A stretch of 64,000 nt of DNA. It comes from Candidatus Cloacimonadota bacterium. GTDB lineage: Bacteria; Cloacimonadota; Cloacimonadia; Cloacimonadales; Cloacimonadaceae. The translations under genes were made by a program, and so were the position numbers. Below are positions 1 to 7,825 of this stretch, piece after piece. A model generated the notes under the pieces. That model saw nothing but the letters and a program-made list of their open reading frames with translations. It made no database searches and was not told the DNA's origin. Location: assembly GCA_029781115.1 (NCBI GenBank), contig JAKOXG010000017.1:1-64000 (forward strand), given 5' to 3'. Positions within the stretch are counted from its first letter, which is position 1. Each line of letters opens with the position of its first letter.

Positions 1-1
1 C

Positions 2-556
2 ATTTCGAGAGATAGAACTAATTTTATCAGCTCAATGATCGTTAAACCCGATTATATCATTCTTAGCGGGAGAGAAGGGATAGTGTTGAAACTTGATTGG
101 GATGGGAATGTACTCTGGTGGTGGCTACATTATGGCTACAATAGTACCGATTATCTAATGTTCGGGACACAGTCGAAATCTGTACTGGCAGTTGATGATT
201 CAGATTGTGTTTACTGGACTTGGGCAAGTTACTCATCACAAGTGATAGTCAAGCTTCTCCCCAATGGGCAGGTTGCAAATCATGATGAAGTGCAGACTCC
301 TGCGGCAAATATGCTTACCGCCTACCCCAATCCGATGAAAAACCGGCTCTCCATCAAGACCGATCCCACGCTGCGTGGAGATAGCATAGGGGTCTACAAT
401 ATCCGGGGCGAACTGGTACGCAGGCTCAAACTGACAGACTCAGAAACGATTTGGGACGGTAAAGACAGCTCTGGGCGCAATTGTCCCAGCGGCGTTTACC
501 TCTTGAGAAGCAATAATGTGAAGAACCAAGTAAAAAAGATCAGTAAGATCAATTAG
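2..556 (+). CDS. C-terminal part of a secreted protein with a Por/type IX-style sorting domain (5' end outside window)
   Basis: The frame is open from base 2 with no stop before the first ATG at 35, so this is the 3' end of a longer gene. The visible ~184 residues begin with beta-rich sequence (repeated ILSG, VLKLDWDG, VLWWW segments, like a beta-propeller or WD-type repeat). The last ~80 residues are a typical sorting domain: YPNPMKNRLSI, then VYNIRGELVRRL, then WDGKDSSGRNCPSGVYLLR. This FlgD-like/Por-tail module is used by type IX-type secretion to export proteins and anchor them at the surface. The role of the passenger cannot be told from this fragment. A stub of a further secreted gene follows 12 bases downstream. 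Confidence 0.7.
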   Translation: MSRDRTNFISSMIVKPDYIILSGREGIVLKLDWDGNVLWWWLHYGYNSTDYLMFGTQSKSVLAVDDSDCVYWTWASYSSQVIVKLLPNGQVANHDEVQTPAANMLTAYPNPMKNRLSIKTDPTLRGDSIGVYNIRGELVRRLKLTDSETIWDGKDSSGRNCPSGVYLLRSNNVKNQVKKISKIN

Positions 557-568
557 TTGGAGGATAAG

Positions 569-631
569 ATGAAACAACTACTTACTACATTTTTTCTGAT
601 AGGACTCATTGGTTCACGTTTATACTGGTGA
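569..631 (+). pseudogene. Signal-peptide stub of a decayed secreted-protein gene
   Basis: A good ribosome binding site (TTGGAGG at about 556-563) precedes ATG 569. The frame encodes only 20 residues: a lysine, then a hydrophobic LLTTFFLIGLIG stretch, then a TGA at 629. This looks like the start of a Sec signal peptide whose mature part is lost. It lies just behind another secreted-protein gene, so it may be the remnant of a tandem surface-protein gene. It could also be a short leader peptide. Confidence 0.4.
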
Positions 632-716
632 TAAAAGTCAAGTGTTTTCTCACTCCAATCCCCCAGCTCTCCCCCGCCAAAAGGCCGTCATTTTGGCAGG
701 CTTTTCAGCAAAGAGG

Positions 717-744
717 TTGACAAAAATGCCAAGTGTAAAACAAT
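717..744 (+). promoter_or_regulatory. Probable sigma70 promoter of tRNA-Arg
   Basis: A perfect -35 TTGACA (717-722) is followed after 16 bases by AACAAT (739-744), a four-of-six match to TATAAT. The tRNA begins 12 bases further on. TTGACA followed by A-rich sequence recurs before several operons in this window. Confidence 0.4.
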
Positions 745-756
745 GACCCTCACCGT

Positions 757-833
757 GCGCCCTTAGCTCAATTGGATAGAGCATCTGACTACGGATCAGA
801 AGGTTAGGGGTTCGAATCCCTTAGGGCGTGCCA
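757..833 (+). tRNA. tRNA-Arg (anticodon ACG)
   Basis: A complete cloverleaf can be folded: acceptor GCGCCCT/AGGGCGT (one G-T pair), TAGCTC D-arm start, anticodon stem TCTGA/TCAGA around loop CTACGGA with ACG at positions 34-36, and the T-arm GGTTCGAATCC. The CCA end is encoded (831-833). The transcript is followed at once by a terminator hairpin. Confidence 0.95.
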
Positions 834-843
834 CATTTTACTT

Positions 844-867
844 GCCAGCAAATGCTGGCTTTTTTTA
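844..867 (+). terminator. Rho-independent terminator after tRNA-Arg
   Basis: Stem GCCAGC (844-849), loop AAAT, stem GCTGGC (854-859), then a run of seven or more T. It ends the tRNA transcript just ahead of the ABC transporter gene. Confidence 0.75.
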
Positions 868-879
868 TTTGTCCTCAAT

Positions 880-2793
880 ATGATGGATAAAGCTGATCTT
901 AAAAGAAAGACCAACCTCGGCCTGCTCTGGCGCATGATGCACAGGTATTGGTATTATGGCCTGGCGGGACTCGTGACGATGTTGCTTTATGCCCTGTTTA
1001 GCGGCATAAGCATCACGCTGGTGATCCCGTTGTTTGATTTTGTGTTCAAAGGACGCAGCAATCCCGTCATCTATGACACCTGGTATGGCTTTATTGCTGC
1101 GGCTTGGGATGAGGTTTTGCTCTTCTTCCAGCAGCATCGGATCACGCTCAACCCGAGCAGCTTTGAACCTTTATGGGTCAGATTGCAGGACTTGATGCGG
1201 CTCACCGATCCCCTGGCTTTGCTTTACAGCATCTGCGTCTTTGTTTTCATCATCTTCTTGCTCAAAAACGCTTTTTACTACGCCAACCGCATGTTCTTTG
1301 TCGTCTTGCGGGGACGCACCATTCGTGACTTGCGCAAGCATATGTTTGGCAGATACTTATCCCAGAGCATGGAGTTTTACAATCAACATCAGGTGGGCGA
1401 TGCCATCGTGAGGATGGTCAATGATGTAGACACGGTTTCCAACCAGTTTATCTATTCGATTTTCAATTCTATCAGGGATTTCAGCACCATCATCGTCTAC
1501 ATGGTGATTGCGATCACGCTCAACCCCAGGCTATTCCTTTATTCCATCATTGTTTTACCTCTGTTTTCGCTGACCATGAGCTTTATGGGACGCAAGATCA
1601 AGAAATATTCCCGTCGCATCCAAAGTCAGCTTTCCACCATGTTTTCCGTGGTGGAAGAGGTGCTCAACAGCATGAGGGTGGTGAAAGCCTTCCGCAAGGA
1701 AGCCGCTGAAGAAGAAGCTTTCAACAAGATCAACCGCAAACACATGAAGATGTGGCAACGTTCCATGGCTTATTCCTCTTTGAACGTGCCCATCTCGGAG
1801 ATGAATTCCGCCATCACCGGCATCCTGGTTATCATATTGGGCGGCAGCCTGATCCTGGACCCCAACGGCCATTTCAGCTTGGGCAATTTTACCGCCTTCC
1901 TCTTCGCCCTCTTTTCCATGCTGCACCCACTCAAGACGGTCACGCAGATGTATTCAGAAATCAAAAAAGCCACGGTTTCCCTGGATCGAATCGCCTTGGT
2001 CTTGAACCAGCAATCACAAGTGGTGGATGCACCCGACGCCATAACCAAGAAATCCCTGGATTCACGCATCGCACTGGAAAACGTGAGCTTCAGCTACAAT
2101 CCGGATAAAGAAGTATTGCAAAACATCAATCTTGAGATCAAAAAGGGCGAAAAGATAGCCATCGTGGGTTCCAGCGGCAGCGGCAAAACCACGCTGGCAA
2201 ACCTGCTCAACCGCATGTATGACGTCACCCAAGGCAGCATCAAGATGGATGGCGTGGATATCCGCAAGATCAAACTGGATGACCTGCGCAGTCTTTTCGG
2301 CATCGTGGGTCAGGAATCCATCCTCTTCACGCGCAGCATCAGGGACAACATCGCCTATGGCGCCTTCGGAGAAGTGAGCGATGCGGACATCAAAACCGCA
2401 GCAAAAGTGGCTCTGGCAGATGAATTTATCAATGAGCTGCCCCATGGTTATGACCAGATGCTGGAAACCAAGGGCTCAAACCTCTCAGGTGGTCAAAGAC
2501 AAAGGCTGTGCATCGCCCGCGCCATCGTGGGAAATCCACCCATTTTGATCTTTGACGAAGCCACCAGCGCCCTCGATAACATCAGCGAGAAAAAGGTGCA
2601 GGACGCCATCGATGCCGCCATGCTCGACCGCACCGTGGTCATCATCGCCCACAGGCTTTCCACCGTGATTTCATGCGACCGCATCGTGGTGCTGGAACAG
2701 GGACGAGTGCAGTGCGTGGGTACCCACAACGAGCTGTTGCAGAGCTGTAAACACTACCAGGAACTGCACCTGCATAGTGATGATTCTGAATAA
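880..2793 (+). CDS. ABC transporter, fused permease and ATPase (MsbA/lipid-exporter type)
   Basis: This 637-aa half-transporter moves a substrate, often a lipid or lipid-linked glycan, across the inner membrane and is expected to work as a homodimer. Residues ~15-350 form the six-helix exporter membrane domain. Residues ~390-630 are the nucleotide-binding domain with Walker A GSSGSGKTT, signature LSGGQRQR, Walker B ILIFDEAT and the switch histidine in IIAHRL. Length and order match MsbA-like proteins. Two adjacent ATGs (880 and 883) can serve as start. The gene is followed 2 bases later by an ATP-grasp enzyme and then a glycerophosphotransferase-like gene, so export of a surface glycolipid or polymer precursor is plausible but not shown. 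Confidence 0.9.
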   Translation: MMDKADLKRKTNLGLLWRMMHRYWYYGLAGLVTMLLYALFSGISITLVIPLFDFVFKGRSNPVIYDTWYGFIAAAWDEVLLFFQQHRITLNPSSFEPLWVRLQDLMRLTDPLALLYSICVFVFIIFLLKNAFYYANRMFFVVLRGRTIRDLRKHMFGRYLSQSMEFYNQHQVGDAIVRMVNDVDTVSNQFIYSIFNSIRDFSTIIVYMVIAITLNPRLFLYSIIVLPLFSLTMSFMGRKIKKYSRRIQSQLSTMFSVVEEVLNSMRVVKAFRKEAAEEEAFNKINRKHMKMWQRSMAYSSLNVPISEMNSAITGILVIILGGSLILDPNGHFSLGNFTAFLFALFSMLHPLKTVTQMYSEIKKATVSLDRIALVLNQQSQVVDAPDAITKKSLDSRIALENVSFSYNPDKEVLQNINLEIKKGEKIAIVGSSGSGKTTLANLLNRMYDVTQGSIKMDGVDIRKIKLDDLRSLFGIVGQESILFTRSIRDNIAYGAFGEVSDADIKTAAKVALADEFINELPHGYDQMLETKGSNLSGGQRQRLCIARAIVGNPPILIFDEATSALDNISEKKVQDAIDAAMLDRTVVIIAHRLSTVISCDRIVVLEQGRVQCVGTHNELLQSCKHYQELHLHSDDSE

Positions 2794-2795
2794 TC

Positions 2796-3842
2796 ATGAA
2801 GGCCAAAGAACTGCTGCTGATCTGCTCCGAGCCCGGCTTTTGGGGTCAGGAACGCAAGCCTTGGGTGAGCATAGACCTCCGGCTTTTTCAGAGTGAACTG
2901 CAGAAACACGGCCTTTTCGCCACCCTCACAGATATCCAATCCGTGGCTCTGGATGCCACTCAGATCGAGGGACAGTGCATCTTTTACGCCTTCAGCCAAA
3001 GAGTTCACCTGCGCCAGTATATCAAGGATGTGCTCACCTTTTTGGCAAAGCAAAACACGCTTATCCCCTCACTTGACCTGCTTTTATCCCATGAAAACAA
3101 AGGCTATGCTCAACTCTATAGCCAAAGACTGGGCTTGAATAGCCCCAAAGGCTGGTATCTCACTGATATAGCCCAAGTTAACCAGCTCAAACTCAGCTAC
3201 CCCATCGTGCTCAAAAGCATCAGCGGCACCAACGCCAAAACGGTGTGGCTCTGCCATAATGAGGCTGAAATCAGAGCCAAACTCAAGCAATTGGCCAAAA
3301 GCCCCAACTGCTTTGTAAAACTGGACTACCTCCGGCGCAAACACCTGAGAAACAAGCGCACTTACGCCGGCTATCCCCGCTTTGAACCCCGGCAGGATGC
3401 ACAGGATTGGCTGCGTTACATGACCCACGGCGCCAACTTCCTCCTGCAGGAATACATCCCCAATCTGGATTGTGACTACCGGGTCATCGCCGTGGGTAAG
3501 CGCTTTTACCTGATGCAACGCCTGGTAAATAAAGGAGATTTCAGAGCCAGCGGCACCAAGAAGTTTGTCTTTACCGTCACTCCTCCCGAGGGACTGTTGG
3601 ACTTTGCCCGCGACGTCTACCAGCGCTTTGACGCACCATATTTATCCATGGATATAGGCCACAAGGACGGCCGGAACTATCTCTTTGAATTTCAAGCCCT
3701 GCACTTTGGCACCGCCGCCATCGTGAGATCCGAAGGCTTTTGGCAGCATGAGAGTGGCCGGTGGCAATTCCAAAAGGAGGCTTCAGTCTTGGAGCCCGTC
3801 CTCGCACTTGGTTTGGCGGATTACCTGCAAGGGAAGCAGTGA
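2796..3842 (+). CDS. ATP-grasp family enzyme (RimK/YheC-like), substrate unknown
   Basis: The 348-aa protein has the layout of an ATP-grasp ligase: a variable N-terminal third, then a nucleotide-binding section with a strand-lysine motif (PIVLKSISGTNAKTVWL, ~residues 132-150), a second ATP-binding stretch (NFLLQEYIPNLDCDYRVIAVG, ~220-240), and a metal-site segment (LSMDIGHKDGRNYLFEFQ). Such enzymes join a carboxylate to an amine or similar nucleophile using ATP. The substrate cannot be told from sequence. It sits in one transcript with an exporter and a CDP-glycerol-type transferase, which suggests envelope polymer modification. Confidence 0.65.
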   Translation: MKAKELLLICSEPGFWGQERKPWVSIDLRLFQSELQKHGLFATLTDIQSVALDATQIEGQCIFYAFSQRVHLRQYIKDVLTFLAKQNTLIPSLDLLLSHENKGYAQLYSQRLGLNSPKGWYLTDIAQVNQLKLSYPIVLKSISGTNAKTVWLCHNEAEIRAKLKQLAKSPNCFVKLDYLRRKHLRNKRTYAGYPRFEPRQDAQDWLRYMTHGANFLLQEYIPNLDCDYRVIAVGKRFYLMQRLVNKGDFRASGTKKFVFTVTPPEGLLDFARDVYQRFDAPYLSMDIGHKDGRNYLFEFQALHFGTAAIVRSEGFWQHESGRWQFQKEASVLEPVLALGLADYLQGKQ

Positions 3843-3843
3843 C

Positions 3844-4899
3844 ATGGTAGTCTCAGAAATCTTTTACCGCCCCATCTATCAGCTCTTTTGGCATGCCAGC
3901 AAAGCGCTTTCCGCCACCCTGCCCCTGGCTTTCTATGCGCCGGAAGAAATCGACTTCATCGGCTTCCGTTCCGTTGCCAAGCACCTGCCACCGCTCTACT
4001 ATATCACTCAAAACAAAGACGTTAAAGCTGCTGTGCAAAAACACGGTCTCCAGTCCAAGCCCCTGTTTTCCTTTCCCGAAGTGCTGATCACCAGTCGCCA
4101 CGCCATGCACAGATTTCCCACCTCCAAGATAGTCTCCATCGGCATGCGCCATGGACCTTATCACTTCAAACGCATGACCCGTGCGGCAAACTACAACCGC
4201 TTTGACCTCTATCTCTTCAGCTCCCAAGCTGATCTCGCCGCTGCAGAAGAGAACGGCGTCAAGGTGGGCAAAGCAATCGGCTTCCCCGCTCTGGATGCCG
4301 CTTTTGATGGCAGCATCACCTCTGATGATCTGCAAGACTTAAGCGCAAAATACCAACTGCACCCCGATAAACCTTCCCTGCTCTTCACCGCCACTTGGGA
4401 TAAGGTAAATATGAGCGCCATCGATAGATGGCTGCCGTATCTGCCCCATTTGGCCGACCGCTACAACCTCATGGTAACCCTGCATCCTTGGGTGAGTCCT
4501 GCCTATTGGCAAGCCTTGGCCGCCATGCCCTGCGTGCGTATGGTTGCGCCGCTTGACCTGATCAAAAGCGTGATGTTGGCCGACGTCTGCATCGGAGACC
4601 AGAGCTCGGTTTTGGCCTATTGCTCCGCTTTGGATAAACCCATGATCACCTTTGCTTTACCCCCTGCGGCCAGGTCGCTGCCAGAGATAGACGACCTCAT
4701 CAAAAGCTTCTCCATCAGCATAGAAAGCTATCATGACCTGGAAGCCGCCATCCAGGATTGCTTAAAGAACCCCGCAGAGCTGCATCAGGCCAGAATGGAA
4801 GCCAATACGCTGATGTTTGACGCTCTGGACGGTCAAGCCGGCCTGCGCGCCGCAAATGCAATCAAAGAACTGCTTAACTCAAGAGGAATAAAATGTTAA
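3844..4899 (+). CDS. CDP-glycerol glycerophosphotransferase-like/GT-B transferase
   Basis: The start is taken as ATG 3844, one base after the previous stop and behind AAGGGAAG. The frame is open 32 codons further upstream but those codons overlap the ATP-grasp gene. The 351-aa product resembles the TagB/TagF group: a first Rossmann half with the VSIGMRHGPYHFK region, and a second half with LLFTATWDK, TLHPWVSP and GDQSSVLAYCSALDKPMITF, the usual donor-binding LHP and SS...Y pattern. Family members transfer glycerol-phosphate or sugars onto surface polymers. There is no membrane segment, so it would act at the cytoplasmic face. It overlaps the tatD-like gene by 7 bases. Confidence 0.6.
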   Translation: MVVSEIFYRPIYQLFWHASKALSATLPLAFYAPEEIDFIGFRSVAKHLPPLYYITQNKDVKAAVQKHGLQSKPLFSFPEVLITSRHAMHRFPTSKIVSIGMRHGPYHFKRMTRAANYNRFDLYLFSSQADLAAAEENGVKVGKAIGFPALDAAFDGSITSDDLQDLSAKYQLHPDKPSLLFTATWDKVNMSAIDRWLPYLPHLADRYNLMVTLHPWVSPAYWQALAAMPCVRMVAPLDLIKSVMLADVCIGDQSSVLAYCSALDKPMITFALPPAARSLPEIDDLIKSFSISIESYHDLEAAIQDCLKNPAELHQARMEANTLMFDALDGQAGLRAANAIKELLNSRGIKC

Positions 4900-5627
4900 T
4901 CGACGCCCATTGCCACCTGGCAAACCTCAGCTCAAAATATCAAATGCCCTCGCTTTTGGATGAAGCGCAAATCTACGGAGTCAACCGCTATCTCTCCAAC
5001 GCCCTCACCAACGAAGAAGTGCGCATCTATCAAGGCCTAAGCGACCCAAGGGTCAAATTCAGCGCCGGCGTGCATCCCAATTTTGAAGAATGCACCCTCC
5101 AGGTGGAAGATATTGCCCGCCTGGCAGAACAGAAGCAGATCTGGGCGGTGGGAGAAATCGGACTCGACCGCTATGGCCCGCCCCTGCCAGAGCAGCAGGC
5201 TCTCTTTGAAGAACAGCTCCAAATCGCCGCAGATTTCCAGCTCCCCGTGGTTCTGCACATCGTGGGCTATCAGACTGAAGCCTGGCAGATCATGAGAAAG
5301 TATCCCCTGCGCTATCTGCTGCATGGATATGCCGGCAGCGTGCCTGCTTTTGAGACCTTTGCCGGATGCGAAAACCTCTGGTACACCATCAGCGAACGCG
5401 TGTTGAGACTCGATAAAACCGAACTCCTGCAGGCCATGGTCGATTCCGGCAAATACCTCTTTGAGACAGATATCACCGCTCAATACGCTCAACACAACGA
5501 GCTGAATCCGCTGCTTAGACTCGTGGTGCTGGCCTCCCGCGTGGAACAATTCTCCGGCATCTCTTACGACGAACTGACACGGGTGCAGGCGGATAACTAT
5601 CTGCAACTATTGGGCGTCAGCTCATGA
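4893..5627 (+). CDS. TatD-family metal-dependent hydrolase
   Basis: The 244-aa TIM-barrel hydrolase shows the TatD metal sites in order: DAHCHL near the N-terminus, GVHPNF, AVGEIGLDRYG with the bridging glutamate, PVVLHIVGYQ, LLHGYAGS, and FETDI with the catalytic aspartate. The His/Glu/His/His/Asp ligand set is intact, although surrounding residues differ from the classic HSRDA and HCFSGS forms, so this is a divergent branch. TatD proteins are nucleases or 3'-exonucleases, with some amidohydrolase side branches. It overlaps the upstream gene by 7 bases and the downstream tcdA-like gene by 4 (ATGA), indicating translational coupling. Confidence 0.8.
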   Translation: MLIDAHCHLANLSSKYQMPSLLDEAQIYGVNRYLSNALTNEEVRIYQGLSDPRVKFSAGVHPNFEECTLQVEDIARLAEQKQIWAVGEIGLDRYGPPLPEQQALFEEQLQIAADFQLPVVLHIVGYQTEAWQIMRKYPLRYLLHGYAGSVPAFETFAGCENLWYTISERVLRLDKTELLQAMVDSGKYLFETDITAQYAQHNELNPLLRLVVLASRVEQFSGISYDELTRVQADNYLQLLGVSS

Positions 5628-6367
5628 GTATTGCCTGGCTGAACCGCAGTGAAATGCTGCTGGGGGCTGAAAACATGCAGAAGCTGCGGGAGTGCCGCGT
5701 CTGCATCATCGGCTTGGGCGGTGTGGGCTCTTACGCTACGGAAGCATTGGTGCGAGCCGGCATTGGACGCTTTGTGCTCATCGACTTTGATGATGTGGGC
5801 CTCACCAACCTCAACCGACAGATCATTGCGCTTTCCACCACCATCGGCCAAGCCAAAACTGAGGTGATGAAAGAGCGCATATTAGCTATCAATCCTCAGG
5901 CGGAAGTGACTTGCCACAAGGTATTTCTCGATAAAGAAAACCGACCTGCCCTGCTGCAAAACTGCGACTATTACATCGACGCCATCGACAGCCTGGGCCC
6001 CAAGATCGGCTTGCTGGAATATGCTATACGTAATGACCTTAAAATCATCACCGTGATGGGTGCCGGTAATAGAATCGACCCCACCCAGATCAAGCTGGGC
6101 TCACTCAATAAAAGCATCAACTGTCCCCTGGCACGCAGAGCCAGAAAAGCCCTAAGAAGAAACGGCATCAAACCAGACATTCCCGCCGTCTACTCCACCG
6201 AACTGCCCCTGCTGCCCACCCCCAACGAAGACGACAGCTTGGACGAACTCACCATCCAAAGAGGCCGGCAACGTCAACCTATCGGCTCCATCAGCTATAT
6301 GCCCGCCATTATGGGCATGATGGCCGCCAGTTGGGTAGTACGGGCGGTCGCGGAACCGCCGTGCTAA
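5624..6367 (+). CDS. tcdA: ThiF-family tRNA threonylcarbamoyladenosine dehydratase (TcdA/CsdL-like)
   Basis: The 247-aa E1-like enzyme has the nucleotide-binding GLGGVGSYATEALVRAG loop, the LIDFDDVGLTNLNRQ adenylation motif and the C-terminal RQPIGSISYMPAIMGM block typical of TcdA. TcdA uses ATP to convert t6A37 in tRNA to its cyclic form. Length fits the family (about 245-270). The start overlaps the tatD-like stop (ATGA). A ThiF/MoeB role is less likely because there is no zinc-binding CxxC pair. Confidence 0.85.
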   Translation: MSIAWLNRSEMLLGAENMQKLRECRVCIIGLGGVGSYATEALVRAGIGRFVLIDFDDVGLTNLNRQIIALSTTIGQAKTEVMKERILAINPQAEVTCHKVFLDKENRPALLQNCDYYIDAIDSLGPKIGLLEYAIRNDLKIITVMGAGNRIDPTQIKLGSLNKSINCPLARRARKALRRNGIKPDIPAVYSTELPLLPTPNEDDSLDELTIQRGRQRQPIGSISYMPAIMGMMAASWVVRAVAEPPC

Positions 6368-6440
6368 CAGCTGGCCGCCCCGCTGGCCCGATTCTCATAC
6401 TGTTTTACTGGGCATTTTTTACTTGACCTCAACCCGCCGC

Positions 6441-6660
6441 TTGCGCAAATATTGACTTTTCACATAGGCTGACCACCCTCCGCGCAACCCCTTCGCCCCC
6501 ACTTCGCTCTTCCTCCTAACTGCCTGCTTTCTTACTCGTTAGCTGATCGAGGAGCAGGAGAGCAGCAGGGAAGGGGTTGGCAAGCCGCATGAAATGGGCA
6601 TTTGAGAGGGGTCGAAAAAGGCGGTTTCTCTTGATGTTAATTCATGCAGGTGTCAAATTT
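6441..6660 (-). repeat. Dispersed intergenic element, copy A
   Basis: Read on the minus strand this ~220-bp segment matches 25811-26034 and 53889-54114. The shared core is TTTCGACCCCTCTCAAATG, then CATGCGGCTTGCCAACCCC, a variable stem region, then TTAGGAGGAAGAGC, and it ends with AAAAGTCAATATTTGCGC. It lies in the non-coding spacer 6368-7067. It carries no ORF of its own. Inverted segments in the middle can form a hairpin (CCTGCT with AGCAGG). Confidence 0.8.
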
Positions 6661-6814
6661 ACCAAAAAAGGGTGGGATTTTCTCTGTCTCGCTTAAAGTA
6701 GGTTTACTTGAAAAATCACCTCTGCTTTTTGTCTAAAAATGAGCTTAGGGCTCTTTTGTTTTTCTGGCTCGGCGGGGATATTTACCTTTGATGGTAACTT
6801 ATGACCCGCATGGC

Positions 6815-6929
6815 CAACTGCGTTGTCAGTTGCTGCAAGCTGCGCTTGCATGCGGCGCTACGGCGAGCGCCGGCTACCGAGTCAGCTTCGCTGGCACCTA
6901 TCGAGTCAAGGTTTCTCGTCATTATGACG
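6815..6929. repeat. Cluster of five micro-hairpins
   Basis: Five separate perfect or near-perfect stems occur in 115 bases: CAACTG/CAGTTG (6815-6832), GCAAGC-TGC-GCTTGC (6835-6849), CGGCGCT/AGCGCCG (6853-6872), GTCAGC-TTC-GCTGGC (6881-6895) and CGTCA-TTA-TGACG (6917-6929). Most have 3-base loops. The short open frames across it are low-complexity by-products. The rest of the 6368-7067 spacer holds element copy A and the promoter of the next gene. I see no other gene in it. Confidence 0.6.
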
Positions 6930-7011
6930 ACTTCTTCAATACAGTTTATAGAGACCTCGCCCGTGACGAAGAAATCCAAGCATAATAATCCCCCTATCCT
7001 GCAGAAACTTC

Positions 7012-7040
7012 TTGACCGAAATCAAGCCTTTGCTTAGAAT
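7012..7040 (+). promoter_or_regulatory. Sigma70-type promoter of the UPF0173 gene
   Basis: TTGACC (7012-7017), a 17-base spacer and TAGAAT (7035-7040). It is followed by AGAGAGGTG, a ribosome binding site, and ATG 7068. Confidence 0.6.
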
Positions 7041-7067
7041 GTCAGAAAACCACAAGAGAGGTGAAAT

Positions 7068-7745
7068 ATGAAACTTACATTTTTTGGACACGCAGCCTTT
7101 GGCCTTGAAACCGCAGATGGCGTGCGCATCCTGATCGATCCCTTTATCAGCAAAAACCGTTTGTCTCCGGTCAAGGTTGAGGATTTGGAGGCAGATTACA
7201 TCATTGTTACCCATGGTCATGACGATCATTTGGGAGATACTCTTCAGATTGCCGACAAGGAAAAGACCCTGATCATCACCGTGTTGGAGCTGGCTCACAT
7301 CTTGGCCAAGAAAGGCTATCGGACAGAAGCAATGCAGATCGGTGGAGCCTACAACTTTGAATTTGGCAGGCTCAAGTTTGTCATGGCTCTGCATGGATCT
7401 GCCACGCCAGATGGTCAATATGCCGGCCTTGCTTCCGGTGTGGTTTTGACCATCGAAGGCAAAACCATTTATCACCCTGGCGACACCGGGCTTTTCTACG
7501 ATATGAAGCTGATCGGCGAGATGAACAAGATAGACTATATGTTTGTGCCCATCGGTGGCTACTTTACCATGGACATCACGGATGGCGTGAAAGCAGCAGA
7601 ACTGGTGCAACCCAGATGTGCCATCCCCATGCACTACGATACCTTTGACCTGATCAATGCTGATCCCAAGGAGTATGTGGAAAAGGTGAAAAAGTTGGGG
7701 ATTGACAGCATGATCCTCAAGCCCGGGGAAAGCATTACCTGGTAA
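7068..7745 (+). CDS. UPF0173-family metal-dependent hydrolase (metallo-beta-lactamase fold)
   Basis: The 225-aa cytoplasmic protein has the UPF0173 arrangement: FFGHAAFGLE at the N-terminus, ILIDPFIS, the metal-binding HGHDDHLGD motif (~residues 52-60), YHPGDTGLFYDM and a late PMHYDTF histidine. Proteins of this group are short MBL-fold hydrolases whose natural substrate is mostly unknown. It is a single-gene unit between its own promoter and a bidirectional terminator. Confidence 0.85.
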   Translation: MKLTFFGHAAFGLETADGVRILIDPFISKNRLSPVKVEDLEADYIIVTHGHDDHLGDTLQIADKEKTLIITVLELAHILAKKGYRTEAMQIGGAYNFEFGRLKFVMALHGSATPDGQYAGLASGVVLTIEGKTIYHPGDTGLFYDMKLIGEMNKIDYMFVPIGGYFTMDITDGVKAAELVQPRCAIPMHYDTFDLINADPKEYVEKVKKLGIDSMILKPGESITW

Positions 7746-7778
7746 ACCAAGGCTCCTTTAACTACACAGGATAAAGCA

Positions 7779-7807
7779 AAGACGGCTCCCAAATGTGGAG
7801 CCGTCTT
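7779..7807. terminator. Bidirectional terminator hairpin
   Basis: An 11-bp perfect stem, AAGACGGCTCC (7779-7789) and GGAGCCGTCTT (7797-7807), with a 7-base loop. It sits between two convergent genes and has T-rich flanks on both strands. Confidence 0.8.
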
Positions 7808-7825
7808 CTTTATGGAGAGAGATAT

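Noticed and set aside
6788-6985. Three short frames in the 6368-7067 spacer
   Set aside because: They run through hairpin-rich repeats on both strands, with no ribosome binding site.
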